NCBI RefSeq assembly: GCF_017726655.1
Contig: NZ_CP072308.1
Coordinates: 992,001 to 1,056,000, forward strand
Direction of reading: 5' to 3'
Origin: Agrobacterium tumefaciens
Lineage (GTDB): Bacteria > Pseudomonadota > Alphaproteobacteria > Rhizobiales > Rhizobiaceae
Length of the DNA stretch: 64,000 bases
Shown here: positions 1 through 9,923 of the stretch, in pieces
Numbering within the stretch: position 1 is the first letter of the stretch
Layout: every line of letters begins with the position of its first letter
Position numbers and translations under genes: made by a program
The notes under the pieces: generated by a model
The model's database searches: none
Told to the model about the DNA's origin: nothing
Seen by the model: only the letters and a program-made list of their open reading frames with translations

Positions 1-944
1 TCTTCACGACGATGAATAATGATTCCGAGCTGGCGATCATCGATGCGGCCGGTGCGCCGCGCTCGGTGATGTATCGCCCCGTTCTCATTCTCGCCGCCGT
101 ACTGAGCGCGCTGTCCTTCACCATCACCAATTTCATCGAGCCGCCTGCCCGCAATTCGGCCCGCCAGATGGTCGCAGCCGCTTATGCCGACCTCCTTTCC
201 TCGGTGATCGAGGAGAAGACCTTCCGCACCATTCAGGACGGTCTCTACGTGCAGATTGCGCAGCGCCAGGGTCGTATTCTCAAGGGCCTGTTCGTCGCTG
301 ACCGCCGTGATCCGAATTTCGATCTCATCTATTATGCCAAGGAAGGCATGATCGATGAAAGCGGCACGTCGCTGACAATGCGCGACGGCGAAGTGCAGCA
401 AAAGACGCCCGACGGCAAGGTATCGATCGTCAAGTTCCTGTCCTATGCGTTCGATCTGTCCACCATGTCGGAAAAGCAGGATTCGGAGCCCTCACTGTCC
501 CCTGGCGATGCCAGCCTCGGCTTCCTGCTGTCGCCAGACGAGAATAATGCCAGCTACAAGCGGTCGCCGGAAACCTTCCGAAGCGAATTGCACAAACGCC
601 TGTCGGACTGGATGTTCGCCTTTTCCTTCGCGCTGATTTCCCTCGTCATTGCCGCCGATGCCCGCTCACACCGCGAGGCGCGCATGCATCCGATGGTCGC
701 GGCCCTGGTGACGGCCTTCGTACTGCGCTGGCTCGGGTTCTACGTTACCAATCAGGTGAAGCAGAGCGTGGCGTTTATTCCATTGGTTTACGCCGTCCCC
801 GGCCTTAGCGGTGCTGCGGCTGCCTTCGTGCTGATCACCGGCCGCAAACCGAAAATGCCGAAGGTGGTAACCGACGTGACGGGTCGTCTGCGCCGCCTCT
901 TCTCCAGCCGTCTGGCGCGCAATTCGGGGAGCGGCAACGCATGA
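1..944 (+). CDS. lptF: LptF, LPS export permease (5' truncated by window edge)
   Basis: Inner-membrane permease of the Lpt bridge that, with LptG and the LptB ATPase, extracts lipopolysaccharide from the inner membrane. The reading frame (first full codon at 3) is open to the left edge, so the N-terminus lies outside; the ATG at 12 is internal. About 310 residues are visible: a membrane segment near residues 20-42 of the visible part, a periplasmic beta-jellyroll region, and three C-terminal membrane helices (about 200-275), as in the YjgP/YjgQ family. The stop overlaps the lptG start (ATGA), so the two are translationally coupled. Identity rests on this layout plus the following lptG and lptD. 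Confidence 0.9.
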   Translation, partial: FTTMNNDSELAIIDAAGAPRSVMYRPVLILAAVLSALSFTITNFIEPPARNSARQMVAAAYADLLSSVIEEKTFRTIQDGLYVQIAQRQGRILKGLFVADRRDPNFDLIYYAKEGMIDESGTSLTMRDGEVQQKTPDGKVSIVKFLSYAFDLSTMSEKQDSEPSLSPGDASLGFLLSPDENNASYKRSPETFRSELHKRLSDWMFAFSFALISLVIAADARSHREARMHPMVAALVTAFVLRWLGFYVTNQVKQSVAFIPLVYAVPGLSGAAAAFVLITGRKPKMPKVVTDVTGRLRRLFSSRLARNSGSGNA

Positions 945-2029
945 TCTTCAATACGCTCGCCAGGTATTTCCTGAAACGATATCTCGTGACCGCCATCTGG
1001 TTCGTGATTGGCGTGTCCTCAATCATCTACCTTGCCGATTTTAGCGAGACCGCACGTCGCATGTCCGGCCTGCCCGGCTATTCCGTTCCCGCCGCCCTCG
1101 GCCTGACTGCGCTTCGGCTGCCATTGATCCTGCAGCAGACGATACCCTTCATTGCGCTTTTCGTCGGCATGACGACGCTCATCTCGCTCAACCGGCGTTA
1201 CGAACTGGTGGTGACGCGCGCCGCTGGCATTTCCGCCTGGCAATTCATCCTGCCCTTCGTGCTTGGCGCCATATTCATCGGCATTCTCTCGGTGCTCGTT
1301 CTTAACCCGATCGCCGCCTGGGGCCAGAACAAGTCGCTGGCAATGGAAGCCGGGCTGCGCAACGAGCAGGGCGGCGGGCGACAACAGCAGATCATTCCCT
1401 GGATGCGTCAGTCGAGCGGCGGCAAGGATACGATCATCGGCGCCAAGAGCTTCGAGGACAACGGAACGCTGCTTCTCGACGTGGTTCTTATCGACCTCGA
1501 CAAGGACGGCAACATCGTCTCACGGAAGGATGCGAAGTCCGCTAAATTAGAAGATGGTTACTGGCTTCTTAACGGGGTTTCGGAAACCCGCGCGGGACAT
1601 GTGCCAGTTCGGCAAGACAGCATGCAGATCAGTACCAATCTGAGACAGGAATTCGTCCAGGAGCGCATGACGCAGACGGAAACCGTTGCTTTCTTTGATC
1701 TTTCTCACAAGATCGAAGTCGCAAAGTCCTTTGGACTATCTTCAAAGGCGCTTGAGACGCAGTATCATTTCCTGCTATCGACGCCCCTGCTTCTGGTTGC
1801 GATGACCTTGATCGCCGCGACCGTTTCATTAAAGTTCAGCCGCTTCGCCCAGTCGCGCTCCGTGATTCTGGGTGGAATCGTTTCCGGCTTCGTGCTTTAT
1901 GTAGTAACCGTGCTCGTAAGGGCATTCGGGAGTGGTGGCGTTGTCCCTCCCACCGTCGCGGTCTGGGTTCCAGTCGTCGTGGCGTTGGCATTGGGGGCAA
2001 CTATTCTGCTTCATCAGGAGGACGGCTAG
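941..2029 (+). CDS. lptG: LptG, LPS export permease
   Basis: Partner permease of LptF in the LptB2FG transporter. It has 362 residues, the usual size. Hydrophobic segments lie near residues 13-33, 57-78 and 98-123 at the N-terminus, and three more lie in the last 90 residues, with a periplasmic jellyroll domain between. The ATG overlaps the lptF stop by 4 nt, and its TAG shares one base with the GTG start of lptD. The order lptF-lptG-lptD puts inner-membrane and outer-membrane parts of one pathway in a single transcription unit. Confidence 0.93.
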   Translation: MIFNTLARYFLKRYLVTAIWFVIGVSSIIYLADFSETARRMSGLPGYSVPAALGLTALRLPLILQQTIPFIALFVGMTTLISLNRRYELVVTRAAGISAWQFILPFVLGAIFIGILSVLVLNPIAAWGQNKSLAMEAGLRNEQGGGRQQQIIPWMRQSSGGKDTIIGAKSFEDNGTLLLDVVLIDLDKDGNIVSRKDAKSAKLEDGYWLLNGVSETRAGHVPVRQDSMQISTNLRQEFVQERMTQTETVAFFDLSHKIEVAKSFGLSSKALETQYHFLLSTPLLLVAMTLIAATVSLKFSRFAQSRSVILGGIVSGFVLYVVTVLVRAFGSGGVVPPTVAVWVPVVVALALGATILLHQEDG

Positions 2030-4410
2030 TGGCGGTAATTGACCGCGGGAATATCAGGCGGCTTTGGACGGCCCTTCTGACAGGTGCCGCTGTGTGCGCG
2101 TATTTGGCATCCAGCCCGGTCGCTTTCGGCCAGGATGGATTGCTCGCGTCGGCAAGCCAAGACGATTCGAAACTCCTGCTCACAGCAAATGAACTGACCT
2201 ATAATCGTGATTCCCAGCGCGTCATCGCGAAGGGCGTCGTGCAGATGAAATATTCGGGCTACCGTATGGTTGCCCAGCAGGTCGAGTATAACCAGCAGAC
2301 AGGCCGCGTGATTGCCCATGGCAACATCGAGCTGGTCGAGCCGGGCGGCAACAAGATCTATGCCGACGAGATGGACGTGACCGACGACTTCGGTCAGGGC
2401 TTCGTCAATGCGTTGCGCGTCGAGACCACGGACAACACCCGCATTGCCGGTGAGAGCGCCGAGCGTCTCGAAGGCGATGTCATGGTACTGAACAATGGCG
2501 TCTACACCGCCTGTCTGCCCTGCGCGCAGCGCCCCGAAAAGGCGCCGCTGTGGCAGGTGAAGGCCGAGCGCGTCATTCAGGATGGCAAGACCCACACGGT
2601 GCGGCTGGAAAAGGCCCGCCTGCAGCTCTTCGGCCATTCGATTGCCTATGTGCCGTTCCTGACCGTTCCGGACAACACGGTGAAGCGGAAGTCCGGTTTC
2701 CTGTTTCCGCAGATGAGCATGACGAACAAGCTCGGCTTCGGTTTCGGCGTGCCCTATTTCCAGGTTCTCTCCGACACCTCCGACGTGACGATCACGCCGA
2801 CCTACTATACCAAGCAGGGACTGCTGCTGCAGGCCGAGCTGCGCCAGCGCTTCGAGACCGGCATGCACACGCTGACGATTGCCGGCATCAGCCAGCAGTC
2901 TTCGGAAACCTTCATCGCCGGCACCAGCGACGCGCTGAACGATCAGCGTGGCATGGTTGCGAGCAAGGCCGACTTCAGCATCAATCCGCGCTGGGCCTTC
3001 GGCTGGGACGCGATGGTCCAGTCCGATAACAACTTCTCGCGGACATACAGCCTGAAGGGCTACAAGAACGACGTCCAGACCAACCAGATTTATCTGAGTG
3101 GAACCAGCGAGCGTAACAGTTTCGACGCACGCGGTTACTATTTCAACGTTCAGGACACCGATAATTCCGAGTTGAAGGAGCGCAAGCAGGCGATCGTTCA
3201 CCCGGCCGTCGATTATCGTTACTTCCTGCCGGATCCGGTCTATGGCGGCGAACTGTCGCTGACGACCAACTTCACGAGCATCAGCCGGTCGACGCAGGAT
3301 TCCTACGCGATGGGCGGCTACCCGCGCTTCAACGGCCTGGAAGGTTCCTACACGCGCTGGACCACTGAAGCAGAGTGGAAGCGCACCATCACCATGGATA
3401 GCGGCCTGCAGATCACGCCGATCTTCGCGGCGCGCGGCGATGCGCTGTGGACTGACATGACGGCGGCAAGCTTTACCTCTGGTGGCACCTCCTACGCCTA
3501 TGAAGGCACGATCCATGATGATGCGGCGTTGCGCGGCATGGTCACCGGCGGTCTCGAAGTGCGTTATCCCTGGCTGTTCACGGCGCTCAACAGCAGCCAC
3601 GTGATCGAGCCGATCGCGCAGATTTTCGTGCGCCCGAACGAACAATATGCCGGCCGTCTTCCGAACGAAGATTCGCAGGCCTTCGTGTTTGACGCTACCA
3701 ACCTGTTTGAACGCGACAAGTTCTCCGGCTTCGACCGGATCGAAGGCGGCACGCGCGCCAATCTCGGCTTCCGTTACAACGGCACATTCAACAATGGTTA
3801 CGGTGTTCGCGCCATTGCCGGCCAATCCTTCCATCTGGCGGGCGAAAATTCCTTCGCTTCCTACGATCTGTTGAACGTCGGCGCCGACTCCGGCCTCGAA
3901 TCCGATCGTTCGGATTACGTCGCCATGGCCGCTTTCGACGCACCGATCGGGCTGTCGCTGTCCTCAAGCCTGCGGCTCGACAAGGACAACTTCGAAATCA
4001 ACCGGTCGGAAACGGGCATCAGCTATTCGGATCGCCGTATCAACGGCAGGCTGAGCTATACGCAGGTCAAGGCACAGCCAAAATACGGCTATAACGAAGA
4101 CCGCGATATCATTCAGGCATCCGGCTCCCTGCGGATGGACGACAACTGGTCTCTGTTCGGCGCCATCAACTATGACATCAACGGCAAATTTGCCGCTGAG
4201 CGCCGGATCGGCATTGCCTATCAGGATGAGTGCACGATCCTGACCGTCAGCTATTCAGACGAAGGCAACATCAATTCCAGCCGACAGGCCGCCAATGACT
4301 GGTCGATCAATGCCCGTCTGGCCTTCCGCACGCTGGGCGACATCAGTGTCGGCTCGGCGAACGAGGACTGGAATGAGATGGATATTGGCTGGAAGCCGAA
4401 CAATTACTGA
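2029..4410 (+). CDS. lptD: LptD, outer-membrane LPS assembly protein
   Basis: Outer-membrane beta-barrel (Imp/OstA) that, with LptE, inserts LPS into the outer leaflet. The protein has 793 residues: a signal peptide (about 1-35, hydrophobic stretch then an AFGQ-like cleavage site), an OstA/LptA-like N-terminal domain (about 50-180), and a large barrel rich in alternating aromatic and polar residues. Cysteines are few: a C-x2-C pair (LPCAQ region, about residue 165) and one near the C-terminus (YQDEC), fewer than the enterobacterial pattern of two disulphides. Start is GTG at 2029, chosen because it abuts the lptG stop. No lptE is visible here. Confidence 0.93.
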   Translation: MAVIDRGNIRRLWTALLTGAAVCAYLASSPVAFGQDGLLASASQDDSKLLLTANELTYNRDSQRVIAKGVVQMKYSGYRMVAQQVEYNQQTGRVIAHGNIELVEPGGNKIYADEMDVTDDFGQGFVNALRVETTDNTRIAGESAERLEGDVMVLNNGVYTACLPCAQRPEKAPLWQVKAERVIQDGKTHTVRLEKARLQLFGHSIAYVPFLTVPDNTVKRKSGFLFPQMSMTNKLGFGFGVPYFQVLSDTSDVTITPTYYTKQGLLLQAELRQRFETGMHTLTIAGISQQSSETFIAGTSDALNDQRGMVASKADFSINPRWAFGWDAMVQSDNNFSRTYSLKGYKNDVQTNQIYLSGTSERNSFDARGYYFNVQDTDNSELKERKQAIVHPAVDYRYFLPDPVYGGELSLTTNFTSISRSTQDSYAMGGYPRFNGLEGSYTRWTTEAEWKRTITMDSGLQITPIFAARGDALWTDMTAASFTSGGTSYAYEGTIHDDAALRGMVTGGLEVRYPWLFTALNSSHVIEPIAQIFVRPNEQYAGRLPNEDSQAFVFDATNLFERDKFSGFDRIEGGTRANLGFRYNGTFNNGYGVRAIAGQSFHLAGENSFASYDLLNVGADSGLESDRSDYVAMAAFDAPIGLSLSSSLRLDKDNFEINRSETGISYSDRRINGRLSYTQVKAQPKYGYNEDRDIIQASGSLRMDDNWSLFGAINYDINGKFAAERRIGIAYQDECTILTVSYSDEGNINSSRQAANDWSINARLAFRTLGDISVGSANEDWNEMDIGWKPNNY

Positions 4411-4414
4411 AATT

Positions 4415-4452
4415 GACGGCGGGTCAGGCAGTATCGTGACCCGTCGTTTTCA
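4415..4452 (+). terminator. Probable terminator after lptD
   Basis: Just after the lptD stop, GACGGCGGGTCA pairs with TGACCCGTC (two-base bulge) across a short loop and is followed by TTTT. It would end or attenuate the lpt transcript before the SurA-like gene, which starts about 250 nt further on. The remaining bases of that gap (4453-4702) show no further clear element. Confidence 0.55.
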
Positions 4453-4702
4453 TTTTACCAGTAAAGTCACGGTTTCGCCGCAACAACAGGCCATTGTCCG
4501 CCAAACTTGAAACCTTCAAGGTTTTTCTTTCAACGAACCAAGACATTGCCGTGGTGCGGATCGCGGTGATATATACGTCGCGAATTCGCGGTGCGGGTGC
4601 ACAGGTGCAACTCTGAAATGCCGGGATGCTGCGGCTCCCGCTTCGGACGGAACAGACTGGCGGAAGAGGGCAAGGACCCTCTCCGACACAAGGGAGAAAC
4701 AG

Positions 4703-5650
4703 ATGATGAATTTCGGAAAGTCGGCTTTGCGTGGCGCTGCGTTTGCCTTTGCGATTTTCGCCGTTCCCATGGCCATTGTGCCCTCTGCCGGCCAGGCCTT
4801 CGCCGACAGCACCGTCAAGATCGTCGTCAACAAGACCCCCATCACCAATGATGACATTGCAAGGCGCGTCGCCTTCCTGAAGTTGCAGCGCCAGTCCGGC
4901 AATCTCAACGAAAAAGCGCGCGATCAACTCGTTGACGAAGCGCTGAAGCGCGAAGAAATCGCCCGCGTCAAAATGTCTGTCAGCACGCAGGATGTCGATG
5001 CCGCCTTCGCGCGATTTGCCGCCAACAACAAGATGAAGCCGGACCAGCTGACCCAGATCCTGGCGAAGGCCGGTGTGGGCGCCGACCACTTCAAGTCTTT
5101 CATCGCCGTTCAGATGAGCTGGCCGCGCCTCGTGAATGCCCGATATGGAGCACGCGGCAAGATGTCGAACCAGGATCTCGTGACCCGCCTGAAGGAGCGC
5201 GGCGAAAAGCCCGTCACGACGGAATACTTCCTGCAGCAGGTTATCTTTGTCATCCCGGAAGCCAAACGCAACGCCATTACCGGCAAACGTAAGGCCGAAG
5301 CTGAAGCATCGCGTAAGCGCTATCCCGGTTGTGACCAGGCGATAAGCTTTGCCGCAACGATGCGCGATGTCGCCATCAAGGACCTGGGCCGCATCCTTGC
5401 TCCGGAACTTCCGGAAGAATGGAAGGCCCTGGTCGAGAAGGCCAAGGAAGGCGGCACCACCGGCACGCGCGTGACCGAAAAAGGCGTCGAATACCTCGCC
5501 ATCTGCAAGCAGCGTCAGGTCTCCGACGATTATGCGGCTGAAATGGTCTTCAAGGCCGAAGACCTGATGAAGGCCAAGGACGGCGAAAACCCGAACGAAA
5601 AGAAATATATGGATGAGCTGCGCAAGAAGGCGCAGATCGTCAATACCTGA
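4703..5650 (+). CDS. SurA-like periplasmic chaperone
   Basis: Predicted periplasmic folding factor for outer-membrane proteins. It has 315 residues with a signal peptide (hydrophobic stretch to about residue 30, likely cleavage after A34 in QAFA). Residues about 37-160 match the SurA N-terminal chaperone domain. The following region is laid out like a parvulin domain ([12 protein letters not shown] stretch) but looks divergent, so isomerase activity is uncertain. A GGGAGAAAC ribosome site precedes tandem ATGs at 4703 and 4706. Location between lptD and pdxA-rsmA matches the surA-pdxA-rsmA order known in many Proteobacteria, which supports the call. Confidence 0.85.
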   Translation: MMNFGKSALRGAAFAFAIFAVPMAIVPSAGQAFADSTVKIVVNKTPITNDDIARRVAFLKLQRQSGNLNEKARDQLVDEALKREEIARVKMSVSTQDVDAAFARFAANNKMKPDQLTQILAKAGVGADHFKSFIAVQMSWPRLVNARYGARGKMSNQDLVTRLKERGEKPVTTEYFLQQVIFVIPEAKRNAITGKRKAEAEASRKRYPGCDQAISFAATMRDVAIKDLGRILAPELPEEWKALVEKAKEGGTTGTRVTEKGVEYLAICKQRQVSDDYAAEMVFKAEDLMKAKDGENPNEKKYMDELRKKAQIVNT

Positions 5651-5676
5651 TATTGATACGAAAGCCGGGTCTTTCC

Positions 5677-6699
5677 GTGACACATGCATCCCTGCCGCTT
5701 GCCCTGACACAGGGCGATCCAGCCGGTATCGGTCCCGATATCGCCATTACCGCCTGGGCAAGACGGCAGCAGAACGGCGTGCCCCCCTTCGTCTTCATCG
5801 GTGATCCCGATGTGGTGGCAAGCCGCGCGGCGCTCATCGGCGTCGAGATCAATATCGAGACCTGTGAGGCGGACAATGCCATCGAGGTGTTTGAGCGCGC
5901 CTTCCCCGTTCTTCCCCTTCCGGTGGGCTTCGAGGTACAGGCAGGGCAGCCGCATGTCGGTGCAGCCCATGCGACGATCAAGGCCATCGAAACCGCCGTC
6001 TCGCTGACGATTGAAGGCAGGACAGCCGCCGTCGTCACCAATCCGATTGCAAAATCCGTGCTTTACGAGGCAGGCTTCGGATTTCCCGGCCATACGGAGT
6101 TTCTGGCCGATCTGGCCCTGCGCCAGACGGGGAAAGCGGTGATGCCGGTCATGATGATCGCGGGGCCCAAGGTTCGCGTCGTGCCTGTCACAATCCATAT
6201 CCCACTCAAGGATGTGGCGACAGCGCTGACGGAGGAACTGATCGTAACCACCTGCCGCATTATCGACACCGACCTTCGGGAAAAATTCGGGATCGCCGCG
6301 CCACGTCTGGCCGTCGCCGGTCTTAATCCACATGCGGGCGAAGATGGCGCCCTCGGCACCGAGGACCGCGATATCGTCCACCCCGCGACCATCAGGCTGC
6401 GAAAGGACGGCATCGACGCCTTCGGCCCCCTGCCCGCCGACACCATGTTCCACGACGCCGCCCGCAAGCGTTATGACGTGGCGGTCTGCATGTATCACGA
6501 TCAGGCGCTCATCCCCGCCAAGGCGCTCGGCTTTGACGATTCGGTCAATGTCACGCTCGGCCTGCCGTTCATTCGCACCTCGCCGGACCATGGTACTGCC
6601 TTCGGCATTGCCGGACAGGGGATTGCGAGCGAGGCGAGCCTTGTCGCGGCACTGAAGATGGCCGGTGAAATTGCTTCGCGCAGCCGGGTCGGCGCATAA
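5677..6699 (+). CDS. pdxA: 4-hydroxythreonine-4-phosphate dehydrogenase PdxA
   Basis: NAD-dependent oxidation and decarboxylation of 4-phosphohydroxy-threonine in the DXP-dependent route to pyridoxal phosphate. The sequence opens with the family motif [13 protein letters not shown]. Metal-binding histidines are seen in [14 protein letters not shown] and MYHDQAL. With a GTG start at 5677 the protein has 340 residues, close to E. coli PdxA; an in-frame TTG at 5653 would add eight residues and neither has a strong ribosome site. The TAA shares one base with the rsmA ATG, so the two are coupled. Confidence 0.93.
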   Translation: MTHASLPLALTQGDPAGIGPDIAITAWARRQQNGVPPFVFIGDPDVVASRAALIGVEINIETCEADNAIEVFERAFPVLPLPVGFEVQAGQPHVGAAHATIKAIETAVSLTIEGRTAAVVTNPIAKSVLYEAGFGFPGHTEFLADLALRQTGKAVMPVMMIAGPKVRVVPVTIHIPLKDVATALTEELIVTTCRIIDTDLREKFGIAAPRLAVAGLNPHAGEDGALGTEDRDIVHPATIRLRKDGIDAFGPLPADTMFHDAARKRYDVAVCMYHDQALIPAKALGFDDSVNVTLGLPFIRTSPDHGTAFGIAGQGIASEASLVAALKMAGEIASRSRVGA

Positions 6700-7529
6700 T
6701 GGCGGCCATCGACGGACTGCCGCCGCTGCGCGATGTCATTCAGCGCCATGGCCTCGACGCGAAGAAGTCACTCGGTCAGAACTTCCTGTTCGATCTCAAC
6801 CTCACCCAGAAGATCGCCCGCACAGCCGGTCCACTCGACGGTGTGACAGTCATCGAGGTCGGTCCCGGCCCTGGCGGTCTGACGCGCGCCATTCTCTCAC
6901 TCGGTGCAAAGAAGGTGATTGCCATCGAGCGCGATAGCCGCTGTCTGCCTGCCCTCGCCGAAATCGAAGCCCATTATCCCGGGCGTCTCGAGGTCATCGA
7001 GGGTGATGCACTGAAGACAGATTTCGAGAGCCTTGTCCCCACGGGCGAGCCAGTGCGCATCATCGCAAACCTGCCCTATAATGTCGGCACGCAGTTGCTG
7101 GTCAACTGGTTGCTGCCGAAGCATTGGCCACCCTTCTGGCTATCCATGACGTTGATGTTCCAGAAGGAAGTCGGCCAGCGCATCGTCGCTGAAGAAGGCG
7201 ACAATCACTATGGCCGCCTTGGCGTCCTCGCCGGCTGGCGCACCGTCGCCGAAATGGCCTTCGACGTCCCGCCACAGGCCTTCAGTCCCCCACCCAAGGT
7301 CACGTCGACCGTTGTGCATCTGTTACCGAAAGAAAAGCCCCTGCCCTGCGACGTCGCCAAGCTTGAAAGAGTGACAGAGGCAGCCTTCGGCCAGCGCCGC
7401 AAGATGCTGCGCCAGAGCGTCAAGAGCCTCGGTGGCGAGGCGCTGCTGGAGAAGGCCGGCATTGATCCCACACGCCGGGCGGAAACGCTGTCGGTGGAGG
7501 AATTCGTGACGCTGGCGAACGCGCTGTAA
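6699..7529 (+). CDS. rsmA: 16S rRNA A1518/A1519 dimethyltransferase RsmA (KsgA)
   Basis: SAM-dependent enzyme that dimethylates two adjacent adenines in helix 45 of 16S rRNA late in small-subunit assembly. It has 276 residues. Visible motifs are GQNFLFD (N-terminal family signature), [10 protein letters not shown] (SAM-binding loop) and NLPYNVGT (catalytic NLPY). It overlaps the pdxA stop by one base and is last in the surA-like/pdxA/rsmA run. The next genes are on the opposite strand 14 nt away. Confidence 0.95.
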   Translation: MAAIDGLPPLRDVIQRHGLDAKKSLGQNFLFDLNLTQKIARTAGPLDGVTVIEVGPGPGGLTRAILSLGAKKVIAIERDSRCLPALAEIEAHYPGRLEVIEGDALKTDFESLVPTGEPVRIIANLPYNVGTQLLVNWLLPKHWPPFWLSMTLMFQKEVGQRIVAEEGDNHYGRLGVLAGWRTVAEMAFDVPPQAFSPPPKVTSTVVHLLPKEKPLPCDVAKLERVTEAAFGQRRKMLRQSVKSLGGEALLEKAGIDPTRRAETLSVEEFVTLANAL

Positions 7530-7543
7530 TTCAGGTCTTCGAA

Positions 7544-7942
7544 CTAGACCCAGTTTTCAACCCGTAAACCGGGCATGCGCACGAACTCGCGCATGTTGTT
7601 GGTCACAACAATCAAGCCTTCGCTACGGGCATGACCGCCAATCTGCATATCGTGAGCGCCACAGGGGGTGCCCGCTCTGGCAAGCTCTGCCCTGATCTGA
7701 CCGTAATGCGAGGCAGCTTTTTCGGCAAAAGGCAGGACCTCAAGCCGAGCACAAAAGTTCTCGACAGCGTTCAGATTATCATGCCGCCGGGCCGACTTCT
7801 CCGCACCATAATAAAGTTCGCCAAGCGTGATGCTCGAAATACATAACTCGTCCGCCAAACTGTTGAATTTGTCCCGGAGATCAGGCGGGTATGTCTTCAT
7901 CACATAGATACAGATGTTCGTGTCCAACATATATCGGAGCAT
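7544..7942 (-). CDS. vapC: VapC-family PIN-domain toxin
   Basis: Predicted Mg-dependent endoribonuclease toxin of a type II toxin-antitoxin pair. It has 132 residues, typical for a PIN domain. Acidic active-site residues are visible: MLDTN at the N-terminus, GELYYGAEKS in the middle and AHDMQIGGHAR plus TNNMREF near the C-terminus. The middle motif resembles the FitB/VapC subgroup acting on initiator tRNA, but the target cannot be told from sequence. The start shares a base with the end of vapB, so they are made from one transcript. Confidence 0.9.
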   Translation of the reverse strand: MLRYMLDTNICIYVMKTYPPDLRDKFNSLADELCISSITLGELYYGAEKSARRHDNLNAVENFCARLEVLPFAEKAASHYGQIRAELARAGTPCGAHDMQIGGHARSEGLIVVTNNMREFVRMPGLRVENWV

Positions 7943-8175
7943 CAGAAGGCTTCTCGCTCTTCCGACGGCGGCTCTTCACGACTGGGCAGAAAATCCTCGG
8001 TGACACGCGGACCAGTCAGAAAAAGGTCGTCCCAACGCTTGCCATAGGGTACGATGATACGTGTCAGGCCGACTTTCAGGATTTCCACCTTATGAACGTC
8101 GTCTGGAAAAGCGACGTTCTTCGGCAGCCTGACGGCCTGACTGCGATTACTTGTAAATATAGTAGACGTGGCCAT
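7942..8175 (-). CDS. vapB: VapB-family antitoxin
   Basis: Antitoxin partner of VapC, 77 residues. The N-terminal half (TIFTSNRSQAVRLPKNVAF) is a swapped-hairpin AbrB/MazE-type DNA-binding domain. The acidic C-terminal tail (RVTEDFLPSREEPPSEERE) is the usual flexible part that wraps the toxin. A GAGGG ribosome site precedes the ATG. A 23-bp perfect palindrome 12-34 nt upstream is the likely autorepressor site. Confidence 0.88.
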   Translation of the reverse strand: MATSTIFTSNRSQAVRLPKNVAFPDDVHKVEILKVGLTRIIVPYGKRWDDLFLTGPRVTEDFLPSREEPPSEEREAF

Positions 8176-8186
8176 GCCTCGACCCT

Positions 8187-8209
8187 CGTATATCCCAATG
8201 GGATATACG
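8187..8209 (-). promoter_or_regulatory. VapBC operator, 23-bp perfect palindrome
   Basis: Arms CGTATATCCCA and TGGGATATACG are exact inverted complements around a single central A. The site ends 12 nt before the vapB ATG and contains TATA-rich sequence suited to a -10 element. VapB proteins normally bind palindromes of this kind and are helped by VapC (conditional cooperativity). Its role here is inferred from position. Confidence 0.75.
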
Positions 8210-8301
8210 TAGCCCCATTTTGTCTATCGTTCAAGGATTTCGGTCATGATTATCGTCTTCACGAGGACGATAAACCCAAGAGTCTAACCTCCATTCTTCT
8301 C

Positions 8302-8964
8302 TCAGAGCTTCGGCTCTTCCTCAAGCAATGACCGTACGAAATCGAACATGCCGTGGCGGCGGTCGCGGCGGACGCGTTCGGCTTTCACGATGGCTTCGAC
8401 GGCCTCGAAAGCCGCCTGCAGATCGTCGTTGAGGATGACGTAGTCATAGTCTCGCCAATGCTCGATTTCCGCGCGGGAATTGAGAAGCCGGGTCTTGATG
8501 ACGTCTTCTGTGTCTTCGGCGCGGCGGTGCAGGCGGGACTGAAGTTCGGTCATGGTCGGTGGCAGGATGAAGATCGAGACGACGTCTGCCTTCATCTTGT
8601 CCTGCAACTGCTCGGCGCCCTGCCAGTCGATATCGAACAGCATGTCGCGGCCGGCGGCCATTGCATCTTCCACCGGCTCGCGCGGCGTGCCGTAAAAATT
8701 GCCGTGAACCTCGGCCCACTCCAGCAACTCCTCATTGTCGCGCATGCGCTCGAAATCGCGCTTGGAGATGAAATGGTAGTGAATGCCTTCGATTTCACTC
8801 TGCCGGCGCGCGCGCGTCGTGACACTGACGGAAAGGCTGATGTTTTTGTCCTTTTCGAGCAGGTTGCGCGCAATCGTGGATTTGCCCGCGCCCGATGGCG
8901 AAGAGATCACCAGCATCAGCCCCCTGCGGGCAATCGTAACGGGAGAAATATTCGCCGGGGCCAT
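8302..8964 (-). CDS. gmk: Guanylate kinase
   Basis: Phosphorylates GMP to GDP with ATP, an essential step in purine nucleotide supply. It has 220 residues; the P-loop [10 protein letters not shown] is near residues 20-29, followed by the GMP-binding region ([25 protein letters not shown]) and the lid. The N-terminal extension of about 15 residues is slightly longer than in E. coli. It lies four bases downstream of the YicC-type gene, a pairing (yicC-gmk) common in Alphaproteobacteria. Confidence 0.95.
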   Translation of the reverse strand: MAPANISPVTIARRGLMLVISSPSGAGKSTIARNLLEKDKNISLSVSVTTRARRQSEIEGIHYHFISKRDFERMRDNEELLEWAEVHGNFYGTPREPVEDAMAAGRDMLFDIDWQGAEQLQDKMKADVVSIFILPPTMTELQSRLHRRAEDTEDVIKTRLLNSRAEIEHWRDYDYVILNDDLQAAFEAVEAIVKAERVRRDRRHGMFDFVRSLLEEEPKL

Positions 8965-8968
8965 GGGT

Positions 8969-9856
8969 TTACTCCAGATTTTGGACCTGCTCGCGGAACT
9001 GGTCGATAACCACTTTCAGTTCTATGCCTGCTGCGGTTACCGCACTGGCGTTCGATTTGGAACAGATTGTATTCGACTCACGGTTAAATTCCTGTGCAAG
9101 AAAATCGAGCTTGCGGCCGACGGGGCCGCCGATCTCCAGCAGCTCGCGGGAAGCCTGCACGTGGGAGCGCAGCCGGTCGATCTCTTCGCGCAGGTCGGCC
9201 TTCGTGGCGATCAGCGCTGCCTCGGCATGGAGGCGGTCACGGTCGAGGCCATGCATGCCGTCGCCGATCAGCGCGATCTGCTGTGCAAGTCGTGCTGCGA
9301 TCTGCTCGGGCTGACGGGAAGGATCGTGTTCGATGATGTCCGCAAGCTGCTCGATGCGGTCGATATGGCCGGAAAGGATTGAGAACAGCGAAGCGCCTTC
9401 CCGCTCCCGCATCTCCTTCAGCTTTTCGACGGCCAGGGCAAAGCCGTTGACTACATCCACATTGCGCGCTGCCTGCGCGTCCGCATCGTCTTCCGCCTCG
9501 CGGAAATCGACCAGGCCTCTTATCGTCAGCAACGTATCGAAACTCATCGGCTTGTCGTCAACGACACCGCCAAGCTCCTGCTTGAGCGCCAGAACGGCGG
9601 CGAGCGCGTCCCGGTTGATCACGGCCTCCAGCCGGTTCTCGGCAATCGCGAGCGTCAGCCCTGCCTGAATATTGCCGCGCGAAAGATGCTCGCTTGCGAT
9701 TTCACGCAAGGCTGTTTCCAATGCTTCAAGACCGGTCGGCAGGCGCAGGCGCACATCCAGTCCCTTGCCATTCACCGAGCGCAATTCCCACGCCCAGCGG
9801 TGACGGCCAGACGTCCCCTCGCTACGTGCAAAGCCGGTCATCGATTGCAATGTCAT
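8969..9856 (-). CDS. YicC family protein (putative endoribonuclease)
   Basis: 295 residues starting with the signature [11 protein letters not shown], followed by [18 protein letters not shown]. These mark the YicC/YloC family (YicC_N plus DUF1732 C-terminal domain). E. coli YicC has been linked to RNA degradation, but activity here is inferred from the family. The C-terminal half is helical and ends in [17 protein letters not shown], a conserved family tail. It sits between mltG and gmk on one strand, probably one operon. Confidence 0.88.
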   Translation of the reverse strand: MTLQSMTGFARSEGTSGRHRWAWELRSVNGKGLDVRLRLPTGLEALETALREIASEHLSRGNIQAGLTLAIAENRLEAVINRDALAAVLALKQELGGVVDDKPMSFDTLLTIRGLVDFREAEDDADAQAARNVDVVNGFALAVEKLKEMREREGASLFSILSGHIDRIEQLADIIEHDPSRQPEQIAARLAQQIALIGDGMHGLDRDRLHAEAALIATKADLREEIDRLRSHVQASRELLEIGGPVGRKLDFLAQEFNRESNTICSKSNASAVTAAGIELKVVIDQFREQVQNLE

Positions 9857-9886
9857 ATCTGCTAACCCCCGTCATGCCATACGAAA

Positions 9887-9913
9887 CCGGGCCCTGTTGG
9901 TGACAAGGCCCGG
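9887..9913 (-). terminator. Stem-loop after mltG
   Basis: On the minus strand CCGGGCC pairs with GGCCCGG (with TG/CA extending the stem into the loop) and is followed by TTTC. It lies between the mltG stop and the YicC-type start. It could be a weak terminator or attenuator, so the downstream genes may be expressed less than mltG. Confidence 0.45.
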
Positions 9914-9923
9914 GTGATGATTA

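Noticed and set aside
2026..3834. Long open frame on the minus strand opposite lptD (about 600 codons)
   Set aside because: It is an antisense shadow of a high-GC gene: no domains, His/Arg/Val-rich composition, and the plus strand encodes a clear LptD.
4424..5710. Minus-strand open frame opposite the SurA-like gene
   Set aside because: Antisense shadow; the plus strand has a signal peptide and SurA domain with correct ribosome site.
7544..8175. VapBC and ParDE as signs of a mobile island
   Set aside because: No integrase, transposase, direct repeats or base-composition change nearby; such pairs are common in chromosomal gaps.
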